The notes: generated by a model not told the origin, from the letters alone. DNA of 64,000 nucleotides from Oscillospiraceae bacterium (GCA_015064685.1 SVRT01000005.1:1-64000); one strand, 5' to 3'; positions 1-9,704 are shown, counted from the first letter of the stretch. Program-made: numbers and translations.

Positions 1-123
1 AGGTTTCGCCGCGTGCGCGCGGCGACCAACGCTCCGCGCGTTGGATTGGCGGTCGCTTTTTGGAAAAAGCGACGTAAAAACTTTCATTCGCTTCGCACTA
101 AACCGTTCGACAAATCAAAATTT
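1..123. repeat. Right-hand part of a dispersed palindromic element, cut by the window edge
   Basis: The segment contains short inverted repeats (GCGCGCGGCG-type and CGCTTTTTGGAAAAAGCG) and ends in the tip CGACAAATCAAAATTT, which also ends six other elements in this window. The inner stretch with CGCTTTTTG-AAAAAGC and CGTAAAAACTT resembles the 490-bp element at 59236-59725, so it is probably a copy of that class. It stops 7 bp before the terminator at 131-161. The left end lies outside the window. Confidence 0.7.
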
Positions 124-130
124 GAAACAT

Positions 131-161
131 AAAAGTGCTTGGCGTAATGCCAAGCACTTTT
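131..161 (-). terminator. Rho-independent terminator of the GH36 operon
   Basis: A perfect 13-bp stem (AAAAGTGCTTGGC with GCCAAGCACTTTT) encloses a 5-nt loop just past the stop codon of the leftward alpha-galactosidase gene. The A/T ends would give a U-rich tail on either strand. Confidence 0.85.
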
Positions 162-164
162 GTG

Positions 165-2222
165 TTATAATATTTCGAGAATGATCGCCGATCTTTTATC
201 TTTAAGCGTAACGTTGACACCGCCGCAAACGCGCGTGACAGTAGCCTTGTTCTTCTTCGGAAAGATCACGCGCACGTTTTTATATTCAGTGTCGACGGGG
301 ATGAACACCGTGTCATCCTCCGAGTCCATTCTCCAGACCGCCATTCTCACGCACGTGGGTGTTTTGAACGCCGAGCAAAAGAAGGGATCTGTCTGCTTTG
401 CGATTCCGAGTGGGTAGAAGGGAACGGAAAGAGGAATCTCGTGCCGATACGTTTTGTAGCAATCAATACCTTCCTTGACGATAGCCATCTGATCATCATT
501 CCAATCAAATATCTTGCCCGAGAGGTGAATTCTTTGCAAAAGCGCGTTCACCATATTCATAACGACGGTATTTTCGTCAGCCTCTCCTCTGGGATAAGCC
601 CAGACCGCGCTTTGCTCGGGAAGAACGGCAGTCGCGGACTTGGATGCAATATTTGCGTTCCAGATGTAATTCGTCTGGTCGCTTGTCGATTGGATAGAGA
701 GGATGGAGAGCTGCTTGTAGTCGATCCTCATACCGCCGCTCGCACAGTTTTCGATAATGAGATCGGGATACTTGCGGCTTATCTCGCAAAGCCAACCGTA
801 TAAGGCGCGGCTATGCTCAAGCAGACCATCGCCAACGCTGTCGGCATTGTATTCGGTTCCGACACCGCTGTCTTGATTGTAGTCGAACTTGAAATACCCG
901 ATTCCGTAGTCGCGAATAAGCCTGTCGACCACCGCAGTTGCGTGATCGCGCACGATCTTCGAGCGAAAATCAAGCTGATAACGCCCGCGGGTCTTGACTC
1001 TCTTACCGTGTCGCATAAAGAAGCACTCGTCGGGCCAGGCTTTCGCTAAGGGACAGTTGATGCCCATAACCTCTATTTCTACCCATATTCCGGGTATCAT
1101 ACCGCGTTCGCGCACGTGATCAAAGACCGCTTTAAGTCCGTGGGGAAAACGCTTTTCGCACTCGATCCATTCTCCGATATTGTCCATCCAGCCCCAGGTC
1201 TTTTCCTCGTGCCAGCCCGCATCCATGCAGTAATATTGCGCGCCCGCCTCTGCCGCGAGATCGATTATCGGGATCTCGTTTTCCTCGGTCGGGTTTGCGC
1301 CGAGACAGTTCATATAGTCGTTGAAGATGACGGGAATATTCGCGTTTGCACTGTTCATCTTGTAAATATGGCGGCGATAGGCGGTCATCTCTGCCAGCGC
1401 ACCGTCAAAGCTCTCGCCGAGTGCGATGCAGACCTTGACCGACTCAAAGTCTTCGCCTTTTTCAAGCTCCTTGTACCATCCGTGTTCGTTGTCGGTGGGA
1501 CCCGAGAGATTTAAATAGAGCATATTCGATATGCCCGATATCTCCCATTCCCAGGAGCCGTTGTTTTCTATCTGCCAAAGATAAACTTGATTTAGCTCGG
1601 TGTTCTCAATAGCGCCCATCGGGATGTATTCCTTGGTCGACCACGTTCCGCAGTTTGAGACGAGAATGCGCTTGCTCGTTGCAACTACGACGTTTTCGTG
1701 TCCAAGCTCCGCGGGAGTGAAGGATCGCCAATTGAATTCCTTGTTCCAGGTGTTGTGGCAGATGTGATAGCGGATATTTTCTTCAATAGGGAGCTTTCCA
1801 TCGTCAAATCCCGTGTATGTGAAGGAGGAAACGTACTGAAGACCGAGCGGCTCATCGGCAATGTTTGTAACGGATGTCCACGCCCTCACCGCCGATGCAT
1901 CTCGGTAGAATTGATAATGCGAGACAACTCTCATCCTTGAGTCCTTCTGCACTATTTCGAGCTTATCTCCAAGCTCGTTTTCATAATACTCGTGTGAGTC
2001 GTATTTCAGCGTATAATCGCCCGAGCATCCCGTGTTTTTAAAGATGTGATTGTCCATCTTGTTCTCGCCCAAGACCTGAATATTGACGATCTTGCGCTTC
2101 TCGGGAGCTTTGATTCTATCCTTGTCCTCATCTCTGAGGGAGAAGTGTTTGAGGATGACAGAGCCATCCTCGCACACCTCGAAAAGGATCTTAATATTTC
2201 TCTGTGAAAAATCAAGTATCAT
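165..2222 (-). CDS. GH36-type alpha-galactosidase-like glycoside hydrolase (paralogue 1)
   Basis: The 685-residue protein has the GH36 (melibiase) architecture: an N-terminal beta domain (about 1-290), a TIM barrel with the MDAGW motif near residue 334, the KFDYN motif carrying the presumed nucleophile Asp447, and TSDQTNY with the presumed acid/base Asp515. It should hydrolyse terminal alpha-galactosides from raffinose- or galactomannan-type oligosaccharides. No signal peptide is visible, so it is probably cytoplasmic and needs an importer, none of which is encoded nearby. An AAAGGAGAA Shine-Dalgarno supports the ATG. It is the last gene of a leftward operon, 15 nt after a close paralogue. 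Exact sugar specificity cannot be read from sequence; alpha-N-acetylgalactosaminidase or another GH36 activity is possible. Confidence 0.9.
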   Translation of the reverse strand: MILDFSQRNIKILFEVCEDGSVILKHFSLRDEDKDRIKAPEKRKIVNIQVLGENKMDNHIFKNTGCSGDYTLKYDSHEYYENELGDKLEIVQKDSRMRVVSHYQFYRDASAVRAWTSVTNIADEPLGLQYVSSFTYTGFDDGKLPIEENIRYHICHNTWNKEFNWRSFTPAELGHENVVVATSKRILVSNCGTWSTKEYIPMGAIENTELNQVYLWQIENNGSWEWEISGISNMLYLNLSGPTDNEHGWYKELEKGEDFESVKVCIALGESFDGALAEMTAYRRHIYKMNSANANIPVIFNDYMNCLGANPTEENEIPIIDLAAEAGAQYYCMDAGWHEEKTWGWMDNIGEWIECEKRFPHGLKAVFDHVRERGMIPGIWVEIEVMGINCPLAKAWPDECFFMRHGKRVKTRGRYQLDFRSKIVRDHATAVVDRLIRDYGIGYFKFDYNQDSGVGTEYNADSVGDGLLEHSRALYGWLCEISRKYPDLIIENCASGGMRIDYKQLSILSIQSTSDQTNYIWNANIASKSATAVLPEQSAVWAYPRGEADENTVVMNMVNALLQRIHLSGKIFDWNDDQMAIVKEGIDCYKTYRHEIPLSVPFYPLGIAKQTDPFFCSAFKTPTCVRMAVWRMDSEDDTVFIPVDTEYKNVRVIFPKKNKATVTRVCGGVNVTLKDKRSAIILEIL

Positions 2223-2237
2223 TTCTTCTCCTTTTGG

Positions 2238-4289
2238 TTAAAAAACCTCAACTATCACAGCCGTGAACTGCTCGGGGAGCGTTACCTTAACACCACCATC
2301 AACTCTTTCAATAGTCGCTCCGTTGTCAAGAGGATAGCGCACGCGAACACCCTGCTTGTCGGTGTTAAGCGGAATATAGAGAGTGTCGCTCTCGCTGTCC
2401 ATTCTCCAGACTCCGAGACGGATGCAGGAGGAAGTCTTGTATGCTGAGCAGAATACCTTGTCCGACGCGTGAGGAATTCCTAAGGGATAGAAGGGGATCG
2501 ATTCGGGAATCTCGTGTCTGTATGACTTGTAGACCTCAATAGCCTCCTTGACGTATGACATCTGCTCCTTGTTCCAGCCAAATATCTGACCCGAGAGGTG
2601 GATTCTCTGAAGAAGAGCGTTTACCATATTCATCTGTATCTCGTTCTTGTCCGCCTTGGCGAGAGGGTAAGCCCAGACCGCGCTTTGCTCGGGGAGAACT
2701 GCAGTCGATGACTTAGCCGCAATGTTTGCATTGAGCTTATAGTTTGTCTGGTCACTCGTCGACTGGATGGGAAGGAGAGAGAGCATCTTGTAATCCATTC
2801 TCATGCCGCCGCTCGCACAGTTTTCAACAATGAGATGGGGATATTTTTCCATTATCTCGCATAGCCAGGAGAAGTGCGCGCGGTTGCACTCAAGCAATCC
2901 GTCGCCAAAGCTGTCCGAGTTGACCTCTGTGCCGATACCACCCTCTATGTTGTAGTCTGTCTTTATGTATCCTATTCCGTACTCGCGTATAAGACGGTCA
3001 ACAACGCCCGTAGCGAATTCGCGTACGTCGGGATTTCTGAAGTCAAGCTGATAACGGCCGTGGTCGATAACTCTCTTGCCGTGACGCATAAAGAAGCGAT
3101 CGTCGGGCCAGACCTTTGCAAGAGGACAGTTTATTCCCATAACTTCTATCTCAAGCCAGATTCCGGGAACCATACCCTTGGATTTGATGTAATCGAATAC
3201 GTATTTGAGTCCGTGAGGGAATCTCCACTCGCAGGGCATCCACTCACCGACAGTCTCCCACCAGGTGCCGTCGGCGTACCAGCCCGCATCCATACAGTAG
3301 TATTCCGCGCCTGCCTCTGCAGCAAGGTCGATAACGGGAATTTCCTTTTCCTCTGTTGGATTTGCGCCAAGACAGTTCATATAGTCGTTGAATATGACCG
3401 CCATAGAAGCATTGCGCTCTTGATTTATAAAGAGCTTGCGGCGGTATGCGGTCATTTCGGCGAGAGCGGAGTCAAAGTCCTCGCCAAGAGCGATGCAGGC
3501 GGTGACGGATTCAAAGCTCTCGTTCGGAGCGAGCTCCTTGTACCAATGGCTTTCGTTTTCGGTAGGTCCCGAGAGCTTGAAATAAAGCATGTCGGACGTT
3601 CCCGAGATCTCCCAGTGCCAGGAGCCGTTGTTCTCGATCTGCCAGAGGTACGCACAGCCCACCTCGGTGTTGACTACAGCCGCCATAGGCACGTATTCCT
3701 TGGTTGACCAGGTTCCGCTTGAGGATATGGCAATTCTCTTGCTTGCCGCACCGCCAATGCCCTCGATTCCGAGATCGGAAAGGGAGTATTTTCTCCAATC
3801 AAGCTCGCGGCACCAGCAGTTGTGAGGAATATACACCTCAAGGTTTTCGTTAGGTGTAAGCATGCCGTCATTGAATCCGTGATAGGAGAAGGAGGAAACG
3901 TATTCAAGACCCACGTTTTCCTCACAAATATTCGTGATAACGCTCCAGGCTCTTACCGCTGCAATGTTCTTATAGAACTGATAGTGAGCAACCGCGCGAA
4001 GCTTGTCGTCCTCAAGTGTGATCTCAAGCTTATTGCCAAGCTCATTTTCATAGTATTCGTGAGATATGTATTTAAGTGTAAAATCCGCGGAATTTCCGGT
4101 GTGCTTGAAGAAGTGGTGATCGTTGGGGTTGTCGCCCGAGACGTGAACGTTAACGACGGATGCCTTGGGGTTTGTTTTGTTCTTTGCAACCACCTCGTCC
4201 TTCTTACCGAAGTGCCTCAGAACGATCGCGCCGCCCTCTGTCACCTCAAATATCATTTTAAATCCGTTTTGTGAATAATCAAGTATCAT
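2238..4289 (-). CDS. GH36-type alpha-galactosidase-like glycoside hydrolase (paralogue 2)
   Basis: The 683-residue protein is collinear with the downstream GH36 protein and probably arose by tandem duplication. The presumed nucleophile is Asp445 in KTDYN and the acid/base is Asp513 in TSDQTNY; MDAGW and ENCASGGMR are conserved. An upstream in-frame methionine exists at 4349, but the ATG at 4289 is preferred: it follows AAAGGACG at good spacing and aligns with the start of the paralogue. There is no signal peptide. It lies 47 nt after the AraC gene on the same strand and is probably co-transcribed with it. Divergence between the two copies, for example around residues 150-180, suggests different substrate lengths or linkages, but this is inference. 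Confidence 0.9.
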   Translation of the reverse strand: MILDYSQNGFKMIFEVTEGGAIVLRHFGKKDEVVAKNKTNPKASVVNVHVSGDNPNDHHFFKHTGNSADFTLKYISHEYYENELGNKLEITLEDDKLRAVAHYQFYKNIAAVRAWSVITNICEENVGLEYVSSFSYHGFNDGMLTPNENLEVYIPHNCWCRELDWRKYSLSDLGIEGIGGAASKRIAISSSGTWSTKEYVPMAAVVNTEVGCAYLWQIENNGSWHWEISGTSDMLYFKLSGPTENESHWYKELAPNESFESVTACIALGEDFDSALAEMTAYRRKLFINQERNASMAVIFNDYMNCLGANPTEEKEIPVIDLAAEAGAEYYCMDAGWYADGTWWETVGEWMPCEWRFPHGLKYVFDYIKSKGMVPGIWLEIEVMGINCPLAKVWPDDRFFMRHGKRVIDHGRYQLDFRNPDVREFATGVVDRLIREYGIGYIKTDYNIEGGIGTEVNSDSFGDGLLECNRAHFSWLCEIMEKYPHLIVENCASGGMRMDYKMLSLLPIQSTSDQTNYKLNANIAAKSSTAVLPEQSAVWAYPLAKADKNEIQMNMVNALLQRIHLSGQIFGWNKEQMSYVKEAIEVYKSYRHEIPESIPFYPLGIPHASDKVFCSAYKTSSCIRLGVWRMDSESDTLYIPLNTDKQGVRVRYPLDNGATIERVDGGVKVTLPEQFTAVIVEVF

Positions 4290-4336
4290 TTTACGTCCTT
4301 TCCGCCCGTCGGGGCAAAGTGTGATTATTTTAATGC

Positions 4337-5818
4337 CTACGGGCACCATATTCTGGTAAATTCGACGTCTCCCTCCTTGAGAGACTCGATCTTTCTAAGC
4401 GAGATGCCGTTTGAGGAAGCATCCGCGAAAAGCCCCTTAGCATCCCGATAAAACTTTGTGGGAATACTTCTGGCGCTTATGTTTTCCGGTGGGTCAAACG
4501 GGATCTTGATCCACCTGCTGGGTCCGTCGTCCTCAAAGTAGCCCATTGAGACGTCCTCGCCATCTCCGATCATCTCGAATGCCTTCTCGAGGCTGCTTGC
4601 GTATGCTATGTAAGCAAAGTCAATATATTGAGAAGGGAATCGGATCTTATAAAAAATGTGAAAATGAACGTTTCCGCCGAAGAAATCTCCGTCCTTTGTC
4701 GGCAGGAATGACTTAAAAAGCTGCTTGGATCTGTGCAGATCCATAATAATAACGTGCCAGCGCTCATCGGTCTCAAGAATTGTCCAGGTCAGATCATCGT
4801 GATCGGGATTATGCTTGTCGGTGCAGGCGAACATCGGCATCCAGGGGGGATTGTCCGCTCTGTTGGTGCGGTACTTCATAACGAGAAGATGACCGCTTTT
4901 CTGTCCCGTCTGGTCAAAGCACGCTGAAAACGCGGGAGCCTTCATTCGACTTACCGAGCCCTCCGTTTGCGCCTGCCTGCGATATTTTGCGGGCGTTGTG
5001 TTTTCAAGCTCCTTGAATCGCGCGATAAAGTGACTTGATGAAGAAAATCCGGTTTCGTACGCGATATAAGTGATACTCTTGTCGGTCGTCAGCAAAAGAG
5101 TTTTCGCTCTGCCTATTTTAAGCTGGAGGAGATACTCTCCGAATTTAACCCCCACGGTGTTTTTGAAGAGTGTGGAGAAGTACGCCAGACTGAGTCCGCA
5201 ATGCTCTGCAACGTCTTGCTCGGTGACCGAGGCGAAATTGTCCGAGGTATAGGAGAGTGCGCTGTTTATTGCGTCGTTTGAAAACTTACCGCCCTTGTGT
5301 CGCTCTGTTTTGTCGTTGGATCTTGCGAGAATGGTAAATATCTTTAGAATATTTGCTCTTATCATAAGCTCGTACCCCGAGGATTTTCTTGTCCATTCGC
5401 GCATAACGTCCCCAAATATTTCGCTTATTCCGGAGGAGGAAAGCTCGTTTTTAAGATAAAGCCTTTTCTTGTCATTAAGTGCGAGAAACTGATTGAAAAA
5501 TTTATATTCCGAGAAGGTCTGGTCGGATGAGAAAAGAATGTTGGGCAAAAGCTTGATGCTATAGTAATGTCCTGATCCGATAATGCTTTGCGAGTGCTTT
5601 TCTCCGGGGCTGATTATAATAAGATCGCCGCTTGAAAGGGAAAAGGATGTTCGTTCTATCTCCAAGGAGACGCTTGCGTCCACCGAATAAACAAGCTCGA
5701 TATTTGTATGCACGTGCGTAGAGCTGTAAGTGGAATGAAATGGGTCTACGGCATCGACCTCCGAGCAAAAAACACCCCTGTCATCAAGTGAACTGAGTTG
5801 CTTTATACTTTTCGACAA
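4337..5818 (-). CDS. AraC-family regulator with an extra C-terminal beta-rich module
   Basis: A 493-residue regulator starting at TTG, chosen because GGAAGGAGGG sits 8 nt upstream; the ATG at 5905 lies inside the promoter. Residues about 25-90 form a cupin-like sensor domain and about 180-282 carry the two AraC helix-turn-helix units. Ordinary AraC proteins end there, but this one continues about 200 residues. Residues about 300-425 (MKYRTN, WHVIIMDL, YIDFAYIAYASSLEKAFEMIG) match the module repeated in the two large exported proteins encoded divergently (KYRTN, WHVVIVDL, YMDFAYIKWAASLDEAYELIG). No signal peptide is present, so this copy is cytoplasmic. It likely controls both the GH36 operon it heads and the divergent genes. 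The tail may bind the same sugar as the surface modules (inference). Confidence 0.88.
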   Translation of the reverse strand: MSKSIKQLSSLDDRGVFCSEVDAVDPFHSTYSSTHVHTNIELVYSVDASVSLEIERTSFSLSSGDLIIISPGEKHSQSIIGSGHYYSIKLLPNILFSSDQTFSEYKFFNQFLALNDKKRLYLKNELSSSGISEIFGDVMREWTRKSSGYELMIRANILKIFTILARSNDKTERHKGGKFSNDAINSALSYTSDNFASVTEQDVAEHCGLSLAYFSTLFKNTVGVKFGEYLLQLKIGRAKTLLLTTDKSITYIAYETGFSSSSHFIARFKELENTTPAKYRRQAQTEGSVSRMKAPAFSACFDQTGQKSGHLLVMKYRTNRADNPPWMPMFACTDKHNPDHDDLTWTILETDERWHVIIMDLHRSKQLFKSFLPTKDGDFFGGNVHFHIFYKIRFPSQYIDFAYIAYASSLEKAFEMIGDGEDVSMGYFEDDGPSRWIKIPFDPPENISARSIPTKFYRDAKGLFADASSNGISLRKIESLKEGDVEFTRIWCP

Positions 5819-5890
5819 TTTTTGCGCCCTCCTTCCTTTTATTATAATGTATTGCCAACCGAAATCGAAAAAATATGATATTTTTATGTA

Positions 5891-5919
5891 ATTATATTGT
5901 ATCACTCAAATATAGTAAA
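5891..5919 (-). promoter_or_regulatory. SigA-type promoter of the araC-GH36 operon
   Basis: On the minus strand, TTTACT (-35, 5914-5919) and TATAAT (-10, 5891-5896) are separated by 17 bp. Transcription from about 5884 leaves a leader of about 65 nt to the TTG start, which rules out the upstream ATG at 5905. Confidence 0.75.
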
Positions 5920-5928
5920 TGATATAAT
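5920..5928 (+). promoter_or_regulatory. Extended -10 promoter candidate for the divergent lipoprotein gene
   Basis: TGATATAAT is an extended -10 box directly abutting the -35 of the leftward promoter. No good -35 lies 17 bp upstream (TTGTAT at 5897-5902 is 20 bp away), which would fit activation by the AraC regulator. The leader would be about 80 nt. Confidence 0.45.
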
Positions 5929-6014
5929 CAAATTGTAAACTTTCCAATAACAATCAATAAATCTGATGTTTTTTGGTGCATTTACACAAAATCCCTTAAA
6001 AAGGAGAAAAAAGT

Positions 6015-9000
6015 ATGAAAAAAACAATGTGGATCAGACTTTTCACCGCTCTGATAGCGACGGTTATGCTCCTGTCTCTCTTTGCGTGCAATGACACAGA
6101 GATCCCGGCAGAAACCGAAGGAAACGGCGGCAATGCCGAAACAGAGGGCGAAAACACAAATTATGATGAGATCTATAACGATCCTTACGCGGTTTATGAA
6201 AAGCTCACCTCTCAGGGCTACACGGGTACCTTTGAAGAGTGGGTGGCGTCCCTCAAGGGCGCTGACGGAAAGTCTGCGTATGAGATCGCGGTTGCCAACG
6301 GCTTTACGGGCAGCGAGGCGGAATGGATCAGCTCTCTCGCAGGAAGTGCGGGAAGCGACGGTAAATCCGCGTACGAGCTTGCCGTAGAGAACGGCTACGA
6401 GGGAACGATCGAGCAGTGGATAGCTTCTCTTGCAGGAAAAGACGGAGCCGACGGCAAGAACGGTAAGGATGGTAAAGACGGCGTTACACCTCACATCGGT
6501 GCAAATGGCAACTGGTGGATAGGTAAGACCGACACCGGTGTAAAGGCGTCGGGCGGCGCTTCGGGATCGGGCGTTGCCGACGACAGCATCATCTCTCTCA
6601 ACAAGGATATGGAACCCTACGTTATCCAGGGCGCATCGGGCAGACCCGAGGCGTTTGGAGATAAATACGAGGTTCTTCAGTTTGTCCACGCATCGGATAT
6701 GCACAAGCGAGACGATATGTGGAGAAGAATGGTAGAGTGGATCAACTACTACGACAAGTACGTGACGTTTGCTATCCACACGGGCGACTATGTTGGCGGA
6801 ACACAGGCTGAATTTGTAGATATGTACGAAAAGGGCGGAGATTGTGACGTTCCGATCCTCAACCTCCCCGGAAACCACGATACGATGCTTCCCGGCGTCA
6901 GCAAGCAGCAGACCGCAACAAAGAAGAGTGTATACGATATAATCTGCGGTACACAGTGCAAGGATTGGGGAGTAACATTTATGCCCGGCGAATACTCGAT
7001 GGCATATTACGGAGATTTCCCCGACTCTAATATCAGACTTATCGCCTTCGACCAGTATTATGACATAGACGAGCAAAAGGAATGGGCAAAGGGACTCCTT
7101 GACGACGCGCTGGCAAAGGGGCTTCACGTTATAACCGCTATGCACGAGCCCAGCGGAAATATCGCGTTCCCGCTTGACACTTCATTCCATACATATAACT
7201 ACGACCTTTACAGTGTTCTTGGAAAGCACCCGATAGAGGACGTTATCTCTGACTTCATCAAGAAGGGTGGAGTACACATCGTCAACCTCGTCGGACACGA
7301 GCACCACGATCTCTGCGGTTATACCCTCGGCGGAGTTCTCAATATCGCCGTTGAGTCGGGAACACCTTGGGATTATTGGTGTGACGGAGTCAGAGTTGAG
7401 GGAACAAAAACGTACGATTCCTTCAACGTAGTGTCTGTTGACGTAAACGCAGGAGTTCTCAAGGTGGTCAGAATCGGTAATAACACCGATCCCTATATGA
7501 GAACAAAGGAACCCCTCTGCTACGATTACATAAATAAGGAGATAATCGCGGGAGGAACTGTTCAGGGAGAAGGCTCTTCCTCTTCGGGACTTCCCGAGGA
7601 TAACTATGAGGTGCCCGAATTTGTTAACGCTTATCTCGATCCCGTTTACCTTGCGGCACGCCCTGCGGGAGCTACCTATCAGGTAACCGACAATGGAATC
7701 AAGACCGAGAATGACGTGATGTATACAAGAATCTCGGGACAGGACAAGGTCGGACAGATCTTCTGGTCAAGAATAGGCTTTGACGGCACAGGCGCACCCT
7801 GGCCGGCGGCACAGATCAATCCCATAGAAGTAGGAAAAGCCAGGTATCTCGTCCTTAAGATGAGAGGACAGGTAAACATATCTAATATTGATTTTGCGAT
7901 CGGAACTATCGTGGGCGATGCAACTCATGAAAATATCGCAAATATGAAACACGGCGGCATTAAGATCCCTCAGAATAAGCTTTCGGCAGATGAATGGTCG
8001 TATTTCGTTTTTGACCTTTCGGGTACGTACGGAGACTATTGGGTAGCCGATTCCGAGGGTAACTACAAGGTCTGCTATCTCCAGTTCACGATGAACGGCA
8101 CTTTTGCGTCTGATATGTATCTTGACTTGGCGTCAATGGCGTTCCTTGACAACTGGGACGAGGTCGCAGACTACCTCGACGTAGATACAGTAGATATGGT
8201 ATACACGTCCAACGCTTCAGCAAAGGTTGATGTAGAGACCGGAAAATGTAAGGATGCTCACGCTATAAGCGAAAAGGTAAACGGCAACAAGTATTCATAC
8301 GGGTGTGTTCTTTGCGGCGCGGTGATGTACCAGACCGAGATCCCCGAGTCTGTAAACTGGTATTCGCCCCTCGGCGCGATGAACCTTTATCAGAATAAGC
8401 TCGAATATTATCTCTATGATTCCGAAAACAACGTTCTTTTCAACAGATATTCGGGAAATAGAGGAGACCACCTTAATATAACCGGCGGAAAGAGCGCGGG
8501 CTCTGCGACCGGCGCAAGCTTCGAGACAGGTAATTATCTCGTTATGAAATACCGCGCATCCTCTGACGGATCTATAGGTCTTAATGCAAGCACCAACGGT
8601 TCAAGAGCATTGGTAGGAACTCAGGCGGCAGCAGATCTGCCCGCAAATGAATGGAGAGTGGCTGTAATAGATCTCTCGCACGTGGCAGCGTACGCGCGCG
8701 GCACAACGGCACCGATCTATATTATGCTTACGACAGGCGGAACTCATTACACGTTTGACATAGCGTATGCGGCAGTAGTCGACTCGGTAGACGAGGCAAG
8801 AGCACTTATCACAGACGAGACCTATGAGCTTTATACGGGCGGATGGTCGAATCATGAGTCTTACGTTACCGAAACCGGTAATAAGGTTAGCAACGGTGAT
8901 GATACTCCCACAGCTCCCACAGAAGCAGAGACATCGTCCCCCGATTATCAGCTCTCCGCAGATGAGATCGAGTCCGCGGCAAACGCAAACGGCTATGCAC

Positions 9001-9524
9001 TCGGCGCGGTCGAGAAAAAGAACGACGGAGACTTCGACTACGTAAGAGTATTCAACAACGACACAAGCACAGCAAACGCATATTGGGCACACTCCTATGC
9101 GAATGCTAACGGTAACAGCGGACAGTATCTTATCTTCAAATACCGCACCAACGTAACTTCGGGCTGGTTGCAGTTCGCGACGAGTACAGGCGAGCTTGTT
9201 GATGATTATTTCAAGAAAGATACACAGAGATCCTGGTACGTAATGCCGGTCGATGAAAATTGGCACGTGGTTATAGTTGATCTGGGCCAATCCGTTGCTG
9301 ACAGCAGTACTCCGATCTTTTCCGCATATGGAAACGGTGATTATGCTGCGAAATTTATAGGCTTCAGACCCTTCTACAACAGCGCGGCAAAGGCAGACGC
9401 GTATATGGATTTCGCATATATCAAATGGGCAGCAAGTCTCGACGAGGCGTATGAGCTTATAGGTGAAGAGACAAATATTGATTCGGGTTACTATAAGGGC
9501 GGCAAGTGGTATCCCCTTGCATAA
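6015..9524 (+). CDS. Lipoprotein metallophosphoesterase with collagen-like linker and three beta-rich modules
   Basis: A 1,169-residue exported protein. The signal peptide ends in the lipobox LFAC (Cys25). Residues about 58-155 hold three SAYE(I/L)AVxNG-type repeats with GxDGKxG collagen-like spacers. Residues about 218-505 form a calcineurin-like phosphoesterase with metal-binding SDMH (Asp228, His230), GDY (Asp258), GNHD (Asn287, His288), His377 and GHEHH (His428, His430). Three related modules follow (about 542-740, 779-945, 977-1169), with a Cys/His then CxxC mini zinc-ribbon-like motif near 743-765. The last three modules match the end of the next large protein in the same order. It is likely anchored to the outer membrane face and acts on a phosphorylated surface or glycan substrate; the substrate is unknown. 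AAAAAGGAG precedes the ATG. Confidence 0.85.
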   Translation: MKKTMWIRLFTALIATVMLLSLFACNDTEIPAETEGNGGNAETEGENTNYDEIYNDPYAVYEKLTSQGYTGTFEEWVASLKGADGKSAYEIAVANGFTGSEAEWISSLAGSAGSDGKSAYELAVENGYEGTIEQWIASLAGKDGADGKNGKDGKDGVTPHIGANGNWWIGKTDTGVKASGGASGSGVADDSIISLNKDMEPYVIQGASGRPEAFGDKYEVLQFVHASDMHKRDDMWRRMVEWINYYDKYVTFAIHTGDYVGGTQAEFVDMYEKGGDCDVPILNLPGNHDTMLPGVSKQQTATKKSVYDIICGTQCKDWGVTFMPGEYSMAYYGDFPDSNIRLIAFDQYYDIDEQKEWAKGLLDDALAKGLHVITAMHEPSGNIAFPLDTSFHTYNYDLYSVLGKHPIEDVISDFIKKGGVHIVNLVGHEHHDLCGYTLGGVLNIAVESGTPWDYWCDGVRVEGTKTYDSFNVVSVDVNAGVLKVVRIGNNTDPYMRTKEPLCYDYINKEIIAGGTVQGEGSSSSGLPEDNYEVPEFVNAYLDPVYLAARPAGATYQVTDNGIKTENDVMYTRISGQDKVGQIFWSRIGFDGTGAPWPAAQINPIEVGKARYLVLKMRGQVNISNIDFAIGTIVGDATHENIANMKHGGIKIPQNKLSADEWSYFVFDLSGTYGDYWVADSEGNYKVCYLQFTMNGTFASDMYLDLASMAFLDNWDEVADYLDVDTVDMVYTSNASAKVDVETGKCKDAHAISEKVNGNKYSYGCVLCGAVMYQTEIPESVNWYSPLGAMNLYQNKLEYYLYDSENNVLFNRYSGNRGDHLNITGGKSAGSATGASFETGNYLVMKYRASSDGSIGLNASTNGSRALVGTQAAADLPANEWRVAVIDLSHVAAYARGTTAPIYIMLTTGGTHYTFDIAYAAVVDSVDEARALITDETYELYTGGWSNHESYVTETGNKVSNGDDTPTAPTEAETSSPDYQLSADEIESAANANGYALGAVEKKNDGDFDYVRVFNNDTSTANAYWAHSYANANGNSGQYLIFKYRTNVTSGWLQFATSTGELVDDYFKKDTQRSWYVMPVDENWHVVIVDLGQSVADSSTPIFSAYGNGDYAAKFIGFRPFYNSAAKADAYMDFAYIKWAASLDEAYELIGEETNIDSGYYKGGKWYPLA

Positions 9525-9564
9525 AAGCGGATTTTAAAAAATTTATAATAAGTAGGGAAGAATT

Positions 9565-9690
9565 ATGAAAAAAGAATACGTATCCCCGAGCGTTATCCTC
9601 ACGTACGTGTCTTGCGATATAATAACGTACAGCGAGACCGAGGAGTGGAACGGACCTGTAATTGAAGCGGGAAATCAAGACGAGGTATAA
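9565..9690 (+). CDS. 41-residue small protein of unknown function
   Basis: A short reading frame starting MKKEYVSPSVILTY with AGTAGGGAAG as Shine-Dalgarno. It ends TAATG, overlapping a possible but weak start of the next gene. It has one Cys, an acidic C-terminal half (SETEEW, NQDEV) and no membrane segment. Small clostridial proteins with a K-x-Y-x-x-P start followed by a D(I/V)I-T-S-like segment are familiar next to exported proteins, but no function is known to me. Its placement between two genes sharing modules argues that it is translated as part of the operon. Too short for firm homology, so coding status is inferred from RBS, position and overlap. Confidence 0.6.
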   Translation: MKKEYVSPSVILTYVSCDIITYSETEEWNGPVIEAGNQDEV

Positions 9691-9704
9691 TGGGGGAAAG
9701 AGAA

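Noticed and set aside
5819-5905. ATG at 5905 as start of the AraC regulator
   Set aside because: It lies inside the promoter (-10 at 5891-5896) and lacks a Shine-Dalgarno, whereas the TTG at 5818 has GGAAGGAGGG.
5982-7145. A 387-codon leftward frame opposite the lipoprotein gene
   Set aside because: Shadow of the signal peptide and phosphoesterase coding region; no homology-like motifs or start signals.
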